12,349 nucleotides of DNA, taken from NCBI GenBank assembly GCA_021779695.1, contig JAJYAE010000115.1:1-12349 (forward strand), read 5' to 3'. The position numbers and the translations under genes are program-made. The stretch's first letter is position 1; each line of letters starts with the position of its first letter. The notes under the pieces are model-generated. The model saw only the letters and a program-made list of their open reading frames with translations. It searched no databases and was not told the origin of the DNA. Positions 7,740 to 12,349 of this stretch are shown one piece after another. This stretch comes from Acidobacteriota bacterium (lineage in GTDB: Bacteria > Acidobacteriota > Terriglobia > Terriglobales > Acidobacteriaceae).

Positions 7740-7868
7740 CGCTCTTTGGGTAACAGCTTAGTCTAGGCTATCCTTCTCCGACCACCTTCCCCCAACACAA
7801 CTCTTCCCGTCCGCTTAAGATGGTCTGCTGGCACTTTTGCGACAGAATTTGTGCCCGGGGCGAGACGC

Positions 7869-9062
7869 ATGCAAGGATGGAAAACGCAAATCGGTGGTGG
7901 CCTCTGCCTCATGATCGCGTGGGGAATCCACCTTGCGCCCCGGCCCGCAGTCGCTCAGGCCTCTCCCTCTCCAGCGCAACCATCCCCACAGCTCATCCCC
8001 AGAACACACGCCGAGCGCGAAATGCGCTATAGGATGGAGCACCGCATCATTCTTAACGTCCAGGTCAGTGACGCCGCTGGCAAATCCATTCCGCATCTCA
8101 CGGAGAAAGAATTCACCCTTCTTTTGGATCACAAGCCGTACCCACTCGTCTCTGTCCGCGAAGCCCCACTCCATGCCGCCCTTGCCCCGGCCCATATCAT
8201 TCTCGTGCTCGATACAATCAACAGCTCGTCCCATGACCTCAGAACGTACAGCAAAGGCATCCAGCGCTACATCGAGCAGCTTCCAAACGTTCTTCCTTTC
8301 CCTGTGTCGATCGCCTTGGTCACCGAATCCGGGCCGAGACTCAGCAACAATGCGACCATGAGAGATGCTCTTCTTACGGACTTTGAGAAGCTCACGCAAT
8401 CCCTCCGCCCCTATGAATGCGCGAAGAATGTCAGCCCAAATGATGAGTTCATGTCTGCCGTGCAGCTTGGCCAGATGAGCCTTGATAACTCGGTCCAGCA
8501 GCTAGCCTGCCTCAACGACCGCTTCACCCACTCCGTCAACGCTCTTCAGGGCATCGCCACCCAGCAGGTCAACATCCCGGGCCGGGCCATCCTCATCTGG
8601 ATCGGCTCTGGCTGGCCTCTACTCTATGAAAAGCAATTCCGCGCCGATGACGACACGACCCGGCAGAACTTTTTCGACCACCTCGTCCGCCTCTCAACTG
8701 CGCTCCGCGAGGGTCAGGTCACACTTGATATGGCTTCCCCCGCAAGCCTCCTCGAAAAATCCGCAGTACTCAACGACCACGACCGCGCCTTCCTCGACGG
8801 CGTACCGGCAGCCGACAACGTCACCTCCGGCAGCCTAAGTCTCCAAGCCCTCTCCCACCAGAGCGGCGGGCAGGTCCTCACTGACAGGAATGACTTCGCA
8901 GCAGAGATCGCCCGATGCACCGCCGATGCTGCTTCCTATTACATCCTTACCTTCGACACCGCAGCAGCAGATCGTTTCGGCGAGTTCCATTCCCTCACCA
9001 TCACCGTCAACCGGCCCGGCACCCTCGTTCGCACAAACACGATGTTCTATACGGAGCAGTGA
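7869..9062 (+). CDS. Secreted VWFA-related (Acidobacteria-type) domain protein
   Basis: A 397-residue exported protein of unknown role that resembles the Acidobacteria-enriched 'VWFA-related domain' family. ATG 7869 gives a signal peptide, with a basic N-terminus, hydrophobic GGGLCLMIAWGIHL and a cleavage site AVA-QA near residue 29, followed by a Pro/Ser linker (30-44). GTG 7851 would add six residues and break up the signal peptide. A short domain around 58-98 (ILNVQVSDAAGKSIPHLTEKEFTL) is the beta-rich segment that commonly precedes the VWFA fold in this family. The VWFA fold starts near residue 108 with ILVLDTINSSS; D115 and S119 fit a MIDAS motif, but I117 replaces the usual first serine. 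Later family-like blocks are GRAILIWIGSGWP (238-250), LSHQSGGQVL (328-337) and SYYILTFD (356-363). The gene is monocistronic and converges on the SYLF gene. Protein binding is the general role of such folds; the partner is unknown. Confidence 0.8.
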   Translation: MQGWKTQIGGGLCLMIAWGIHLAPRPAVAQASPSPAQPSPQLIPRTHAEREMRYRMEHRIILNVQVSDAAGKSIPHLTEKEFTLLLDHKPYPLVSVREAPLHAALAPAHIILVLDTINSSSHDLRTYSKGIQRYIEQLPNVLPFPVSIALVTESGPRLSNNATMRDALLTDFEKLTQSLRPYECAKNVSPNDEFMSAVQLGQMSLDNSVQQLACLNDRFTHSVNALQGIATQQVNIPGRAILIWIGSGWPLLYEKQFRADDDTTRQNFFDHLVRLSTALREGQVTLDMASPASLLEKSAVLNDHDRAFLDGVPAADNVTSGSLSLQALSHQSGGQVLTDRNDFAAEIARCTADAASYYILTFDTAAADRFGEFHSLTITVNRPGTLVRTNTMFYTEQ

Positions 9063-9110
9063 ACATCCTCCGCACTAAGACACTCCGCCCAGGCCATCTC
9101 CTTCGAGCAG

Positions 9111-9145
9111 AAACAAAAAAGGGCGGCTCTGTGGAGGAGCCGCCC
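9111..9145 (-). terminator. Intrinsic terminator of the SYLF gene
   Basis: GGGCGGCTC (9121-9129) and GAGCCGCCC (9137-9145) form a perfect 9-bp stem with a 7-nt loop. On the minus strand it is followed by a T-rich tail (complement of AAACAAAAAA, 9111-9120), 25 nt after the SYLF stop. On the plus strand there is only a short TT after the stem, so it may also stop readthrough from the VWFA gene, but weakly. Confidence 0.88.
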
Positions 9146-9170
9146 TTCGCGTTGAGTTGTAGACGCTTCG

Positions 9171-9863
9171 CTACTTCTGCTTCTTCGCATCTACAAAATA
9201 CTTTGCCACCGTCCGCACAAACGGCACGGCGCCGCTCGGCACAGCGACACTGCCCTTCAGAATGGACTCAAAGGTGTGAGGAGCACCATAAAACGTGTCC
9301 GTGTCGTCCTGGTTCTGTGTCACGCTGGTTCCATCCAAGTCGATCCCCGCAAAGAGTCCTTTGTTGCGGGAATAACTCAAGAGCTCCGCATTCATCTTCC
9401 AATCCGTAGCGGCCTGACCCGCCCGGCCCACCGGGCCCGCGGCAGCTGAAGCATCTGCGCCAATCTTGAACTTGCTCTTCAGCAGGTCCTGAAAGCCCTT
9501 GTCGTTCACGGCAACCAGCACCAGATCCGTCGCCTGGCCACCAATCTGGAATCCGAAGGAACCGCCCGCCATGCGAATGAAGACTGGCGCGCTCCAGCCA
9601 TGCCCCGTGCGGCACGTCACAATACCTTGCCCGTATTGCATGCCGAAGACGAATGCTCCCTTCAACATGCCCGGCACGACGCCAACGCAAGTGGCCTGCT
9701 GCAGGATATTTGTGGGAATGCTGTTATCCGGAGCCGACATAATCTGCTCAAGCACAGTCTTGGCCGAATCAATGCGCGACTGGAGATCTTGCTTGGACGA
9801 TGCCGCAAAGGAAGTGCACGTCATAATGAAGCAAATGCAGAGGGAAGTAACGACTTTTTTCAT
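9171..9863 (-). CDS. Exported lipid-binding SYLF (YSC84-related) domain protein
   Basis: A 230-residue exported protein. ATG 9861-9863 is chosen because an AAAGGA ribosome-binding site lies 7 nt upstream and it gives a clean signal peptide: MKKVV, a hydrophobic core to about residue 18, and a cleavage near SFA-A. A longer reading to 9932 lacks these. The SYLF domain fills the rest: a helical part (27-57), ATCVGVVPG (57-65), KGAFVFGMQYGQG (68-80), the central GGSFGFQIGGQATDLVLVA (100-118) and SYSRNKGLFAGIDLDG (163-178). In eukaryotic members this domain binds phosphoinositides. The bacterial role is unsettled, but an exported protein would act on envelope lipids. A strong terminator follows the gene, and a 6-bp hairpin lies in its 5' leader. 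The gene probably has its own promoter in the 518-bp gap upstream. Confidence 0.92.
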   Translation of the reverse strand: MKKVVTSLCICFIMTCTSFAASSKQDLQSRIDSAKTVLEQIMSAPDNSIPTNILQQATCVGVVPGMLKGAFVFGMQYGQGIVTCRTGHGWSAPVFIRMAGGSFGFQIGGQATDLVLVAVNDKGFQDLLKSKFKIGADASAAAGPVGRAGQAATDWKMNAELLSYSRNKGLFAGIDLDGTSVTQNQDDTDTFYGAPHTFESILKGSVAVPSGAVPFVRTVAKYFVDAKKQK

Positions 9864-9883
9864 CGGAGCATCCTTTCGTGTTG

Positions 9884-9898
9884 CGCCAGTTCCTGGCG
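9884..9898 (-). other. Hairpin in the SYLF 5' leader
   Basis: CGCCAG (9884-9889) and CTGGCG (9893-9898) form a 6-bp stem with a 3-nt loop. It ends about 20 nt upstream of the SYLF start, just before the ribosome-binding site. It could protect the mRNA 5' end or be an operator; neither is shown. Confidence 0.35.
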
Positions 9899-10194
9899 TC
9901 ATGATGCAGTGACTGTTCAATGAACGATGCAATTCAACCGTGGTAAGCCGAACAGACGAAGATCCGGCAGGCTTGATTCCTCCATCTCAACTGAGCATTT
10001 CATCTTGCCGAAGCCACGCAACCTCAGACTTTGCAAGACGAGAAAGGTTTGGGGGGAATTTGACCCGCTCTCGCGCACAAGCCCAACAAAAGCACCAGAT
10101 TCTTCAGTTTACTTGGATGCCGGAGAAAAGATTTGGGTAGGCTCGATCGCGAGAATATGCGAAAGGAGGGGGTGAGGATCGAAACATCCCGCAC

Positions 10195-10245
10195 AAAAAA
10201 GAGGAGTTCCCGGGCTGCATGCGGACATGCCGCCTGTGAACTCCT
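10195..10245 (-). terminator. Intrinsic terminator downstream of the response-regulator gene
   Basis: AGGAGTTC (10202-10209) is perfectly complementary to GAACTCCT (10238-10245). The long loop holds a GCGG/CCGC inner stem. Read on the minus strand, the hairpin is followed by CTTTTTTGTG, a good U-tail. It lies about 140 nt after the regulator's stop and about 330 nt before the SYLF start, so the regulator transcript likely ends here. Confidence 0.7.
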
Positions 10246-10320
10246 TTCCCCAGATCTGCGTTGTTTCTGTCCACAGTCTCTGGTAACAATCGGATGGGTA
10301 CAAGAGTACGAAAGGATCAG

Positions 10321-10358
10321 GAATTAAGTAATTCTTCTATTGATTACTGCAGTAATCA
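10321..10358. repeat. Two adjacent palindromes, one perfect over 18 bp
   Basis: TGATTACTGCAGTAATCA (10341-10358) is a perfect 18-bp palindrome. Just beside it, GAATTA-AG-TAATTC (10321-10334) is a 14-bp inverted repeat. AGTAAT occurs in both. The pair is AT-rich in a GC-rich background and lies 23 bp beyond the regulator's stop codon. No T-run follows on either strand, so it does not look like a terminator. A dimeric DNA-binding protein site is the simplest reading. Confidence 0.6.
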
Positions 10359-10381
10359 GAGATCGAGATGAGCGGAGTACT

Positions 10382-11053
10382 TCAGGCCTGCTTCGAAATC
10401 ATGGCCCCGCTAAGAGCCCTCATGGAAAGGGCGATGCGATTTTCCGCGCCAGTCTTCCGCATCAGTTTCCCTACATGAGACTTCACCGTACGTTCTTCGA
10501 TTCCCAGTTCCCTCGCAATTTCGCGATTCGACCGCGCCATCAGAATCAGATCCAACACCTGCTTCTCCCTCGTTGTGAGATTCGGCATAGGCTCTGCTGC
10601 GCGTGTGTCCCGGCCCAAAAGCAAGTGGTCGATGAGTTTCGCCAGGGATCGACGCGGCGCCCAGATGGAACCTGACAGCACAACCTCAATGGCTTCGCGA
10701 ATCGTGCGGGGTCCTGCTGTCATGTCCAGATAGGCCCGCGCTCCGGCCATAATGGCTTCCATCACCAGGGCTTCATCCCGTTCAGGTCCAATCACGATCA
10801 GCCGCAGCGATGGCCTCGACCGATTGATCTTCCGCAAAGTCTCAACTCGCCCGGGCGAAGAATTCAGGTCGATGATGAGATACTCCACAGTCGGATTCGC
10901 AATTAAATCTTCCAGCGCACCCACAACCGGCGCGAGTTGAGCCTTCGAGTCTTTGGGAGATTGCTCAAAAACACCGCGCAACCCCTCCATGCGAATCGGC
11001 TCGCTCGCAATCAGTCCTACGGAGACCGTATGCCGGTTGATTTCTTGTTCCAT
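10382..11053 (-). CDS. LuxR/NarL-type transcriptional regulator with degenerate receiver domain
   Basis: A 223-residue regulator from ATG 11051-11053, which has GAGAG just upstream; ATG 11095 would add 14 residues and has no ribosome-binding site. Residues 9-128 follow the receiver fold: SVGLIASEPIRMEGL, YLIIDLNSS with D62 at the phosphorylation position, and AIMAGARAYLDM. Residues 158-215 are a LuxR/NarL helix-turn-helix: LTTREKQVLDLI, SNREIARELGIEERTVKSHVGKLMRKTG. Key receiver residues are missing. The acidic pair that binds magnesium is A16-S17, the switch Thr/Ser is G89, and the conserved Lys is M111. Phosphorylation by a histidine kinase is therefore doubtful, and control may be by abundance or a ligand. 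No kinase gene is adjacent. It lies 119 nt downstream of dcd on the same strand and has its own terminator. Confidence 0.87.
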   Translation of the reverse strand: MEQEINRHTVSVGLIASEPIRMEGLRGVFEQSPKDSKAQLAPVVGALEDLIANPTVEYLIIDLNSSPGRVETLRKINRSRPSLRLIVIGPERDEALVMEAIMAGARAYLDMTAGPRTIREAIEVVLSGSIWAPRRSLAKLIDHLLLGRDTRAAEPMPNLTTREKQVLDLILMARSNREIARELGIEERTVKSHVGKLMRKTGAENRIALSMRALSGAMISKQA

Positions 11054-11172
11054 GTGAACTCTCAGCGCTGTTGAGGGGCTGGGTGGGCAAATCATGGAGA
11101 ACCGGGCGGGCGGCTTTCACCCCGGCCATGAAGTCCACAACTGCACACATCATCCCACTTGCGGAGAACGGC

Positions 11173-11727
11173 TTACAGCTTGGGTAGTACAATCCCCTGC
11201 TGCTTCTGATATTTTCCTTTTCGATCTGCATAACTGACTTCACAGATCTCGTCTGACTTGAAGAATAGGATCTGACAAAGTCCTTCGTTGGCGTACACTC
11301 TGGCCGGCAAAGGGGTGGTATTGGAAATCTCAAGCGTGACAAATCCCTCCCACTCCGGCTCAAAGGGCGTCACATTCACAATAATGCCGCATCGGGCATA
11401 GGTTGACTTCCCAACGCAGATCGTCAGCACGTTTCTGGGAATACGAAAGTACTCAACGGATCGGGCGAGAGCAAAGGAATTGGGAGGAATGATGACCGAT
11501 TCTGCCTGGACGGAAACAAAGGAGCGCTCATCGAACGCCTTCGGATCAATAATCGCGGAGTTGACGTTTGTGAAGATCTTGAACTCATCCGTCACTCGCA
11601 GGTCATAGCCGTACGAGGAAAGACCGTAGGAGATCACGCCTTCGCGCACCTGCTTTTCGCTGAAGGGTTCAATCATTTTGTGCTGAAGTGCCTGTTCTCG
11701 AATCCAACGGTCGCTCTGAATCGACAT
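11173..11727 (-). CDS. dcd: dCTP deaminase
   Basis: A 184-residue enzyme that converts dCTP to dUTP, feeding dTMP synthesis. It starts with the family N-terminus [10 protein letters not shown] and contains SSYGYDLR (37-44), GKSTYAR (106-112) and the core [14 protein letters not shown] (123-136), with E133 as the likely catalytic glutamate. The C-terminal [15 protein letters not shown] matches the nucleotide-closing tail. Length is normal. A bifunctional deaminase/dUTPase cannot be excluded from sequence alone. ATG 11725-11727 has AGGAG 4 nt upstream. It is divergent from the HU-family gene across 288 bp. Confidence 0.94.
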   Translation of the reverse strand: MSIQSDRWIREQALQHKMIEPFSEKQVREGVISYGLSSYGYDLRVTDEFKIFTNVNSAIIDPKAFDERSFVSVQAESVIIPPNSFALARSVEYFRIPRNVLTICVGKSTYARCGIIVNVTPFEPEWEGFVTLEISNTTPLPARVYANEGLCQILFFKSDEICEVSYADRKGKYQKQQGIVLPKL

Positions 11728-12015
11728 GCTTCTCCTGTAGCGGCGGGCGCCTGTGGATGGTTGCTGCCTCGATTGCCTTGAATGCCGCTTGAAGCCTTCA
11801 TCTTACGGAACCCCCCGGAACCGTGACAACCTGTGAGAAACAGGTCGCAAACTCCCTGGGGTTCATCGAAACCACCAACCTTCCCAAAAAGAATCCTGGG
11901 CTCATTTCTTGCTGGAAACGGTCATCGGGAGTTCCATCTTGAGCGTAAAATCTGTACTATCAATTGCGTTGGGCATGGTACAGTCAATTCCAATTGCGCT
12001 AGCGAGGTAACGGCA
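11728..12015. promoter_or_regulatory. Divergent region between dcd and the HU-family gene
   Basis: No gene is seen in these 288 bp. It holds CGGAACC twice, 10 bp apart (11806-11812, 11816-11822), a hairpin ACCTGT-gagaa-ACAGGT (11829-11845), and repeated elements just before the HU-family gene: GTACTATCAATT (11954-11965), GTACAGTCAATT (11978-11989) and CAATTGCG (11961-11968, 11991-11998). A weak -10 candidate TACTAT (11955-11960) has only a poor -35. The open frame running from 11833 is an in-frame extension of the HU-family gene with no homologous look. Confidence 0.5.
11954..11998 (+). repeat. Direct repeats upstream of the HU-family gene
   Basis: GTACTATCAATT (11954-11965) and GTACAGTCAATT (11978-11989) match at 10 of 12 positions, 24 bp apart. 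CAATTGCG occurs at 11961-11968 and 11991-11998, 30 bp apart. The repeats end 17 bp before the GTG start, overlapping the likely promoter or leader, and suit a tandem regulator site. Confidence 0.4.
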
Positions 12016-12315
12016 GTGATCAAGCAGGACATCGTCCATCACGTAATCGAGCGCACGGGCCTGCCGCGCACCAAGGCTGAGGCAGCCGTAGACACCGTGT
12101 TCGAAGGCCTGAAACAGGCTCTCGCCGCCGGGGAACGTATCGAGTTGCGCGGCTTTGGAGTCTTCAGCGTCCGTGCCAGGAAAACCGGAATTGGCCGCAA
12201 TCCTCGAACCGGGACCGAAGTCAGCATTACTCCCGGCAAAGCTGTGCGCTTCAAGCCCGGCAAGGAGCTGCACACTTTGGCAAACAGTGCGGAGCCTCCA
12301 AAACCAGCAGAATAA
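12016..12315 (+). CDS. HU/IHF-family DNA-binding protein
   Basis: A 99-residue nucleoid-type DNA-binding protein. GTG 12016-12018 is taken as the start because GAGGT (12004-12008) lies 7 nt upstream and the protein then begins IKQDIVHHVIERTGL, the normal family N-terminus; an in-frame ATG at 11833 only adds unrelated sequence. Residues 3-45 are the helical dimerisation part, RGFGVFSVRARKTG (45-58) leads into the DNA-binding arm, and GRNPRTG (60-66) carries the intercalating proline P63. KAVRFKPGKELH (75-86) is the return strand and C-terminal helix. It should bend and bind DNA as a dimer in replication, recombination and transcription. The tail SAEPPKPAE resembles some IhfA-like members, so HU or IHF cannot be decided. 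Confidence 0.93.
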   Translation: MIKQDIVHHVIERTGLPRTKAEAAVDTVFEGLKQALAAGERIELRGFGVFSVRARKTGIGRNPRTGTEVSITPGKAVRFKPGKELHTLANSAEPPKPAE

Positions 12316-12319
12316 TCGC

Positions 12320-12343
12320 GCAGCCCCATCCGTATGGGGCTGC
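12320..12343 (+). terminator. Terminator-like hairpin after the HU-family gene
   Basis: GCAGCCCCAT (12320-12329) and ATGGGGCTGC (12334-12343) form a perfect 10-bp stem with a CCGT loop, 4 nt after the stop. The next six visible bases are TGGAAC, with no T-run before the window ends. It is a strong mRNA 3' structure, probably a terminator. Confidence 0.7.
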
Positions 12344-12349
12344 TGGAAC

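Larger units (their letters stand above)
9864..10381. other. 518-bp gap between SYLF gene and regulator gene
   Basis: No credible gene is seen here. From the SYLF side it holds a leader hairpin (9884-9898), an unresolved promoter region, the terminator of the regulator gene (10195-10245) and two palindromes (10321-10334, 10341-10358). Small open frames on the plus strand lack family resemblance and usable ribosome-binding sites. No -35/-10 pair for SYLF was convincing; TTGAAT-like sequences occur on the minus strand around 9930. Confidence 0.55.

Noticed and set aside
6369..7766. Long plus-strand open frame of 465 codons
   Set aside because: It lies antisense to lpxD and the acyltransferase, both clear family members. 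Its Pro/Arg/His/Ser-rich product is typical of the complementary frame of GC-rich genes.
10175..10327. Possible small gene behind AAAGGAGGGGG with a GTG start
   Set aside because: The ribosome-binding-like sequence is only about 2 nt from the GTG. The frame runs through the regulator's terminator hairpin and the product resembles nothing.
10341..10358. lux box for quorum sensing
   Set aside because: The palindrome does not match the lux-box pattern, and the neighbour is a NarL-type receiver protein without an autoinducer-binding domain. No luxI-type gene is present.
10340..10675. Plus-strand open frame starting in the 18-bp palindrome
   Set aside because: It runs antisense into the regulator gene and has no ribosome-binding site or recognisable domain.
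11833..12015. N-terminal extension of the HU-family protein from ATG 11833
   Set aside because: The extra 61 residues are unlike the family and cross a hairpin and repeats. GTG 12016 has a strong GAGGT at good spacing.

Overview
The window most likely comes from the chromosome of an acidobacterium (class Terriglobia, the Granulicella/Terriglobus/Edaphobacter type). This is inferred from gene content, not from a marker gene. One protein resembles the Acidobacteria-typical 'VWFA-related' secreted family, a bacillithiol-pathway deacetylase sits beside lipid A genes of a Gram-negative envelope, and the DNA is moderately GC-rich with tightly packed genes. No phage, IS, CRISPR, tRNA or rRNA feature is visible. 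The region looks like ordinary housekeeping chromosome.

Left part (1-4620): a minus-strand pair, an exported lipoprotein followed 5 nt later by the BshB1-type deacetylase, is divergent from a plus-strand pair. The plus-strand pair is a fused homocysteine S-methyltransferase/methylenetetrahydrofolate reductase followed 5 nt later by xseB, the small subunit of exonuclease VII. The 308-bp divergent region between them has several inverted repeats and a long, possibly structured leader in front of the methyltransferase gene. Both flanks touch thiol/sulfur metabolism.

Middle part (4703-7739): a minus-strand run of lipid A-type acyltransferase, lpxD and a Tat-exported aldo/keto reductase. The first two form a compact envelope-lipid unit (13-nt gap). 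The reductase starts 63 nt after lpxD and may be co-transcribed. The convergent gap between xseB and the reductase (4621-4702) holds only a weak hairpin.

Right part (7740-12349): a secreted VWFA-like protein (+) converges on an exported SYLF/YSC84 lipid-binding-domain protein (-), which has a good intrinsic terminator. A 518-bp gap follows, with a second terminator and a perfect 18-bp palindrome. Then come a NarL-type regulator with a degenerate receiver domain (-) and dCTP deaminase (-). Finally a divergent HU/IHF-family gene (+) starts at GTG behind a strong ribosome-binding site and ends in a 10-bp terminator-like hairpin.

I found no convincing wholly new system. The best leads are the degenerate-receiver regulator, the palindromes next to it, the structured leader before the methionine/folate gene, and the divergent thiol/methionine arrangement.
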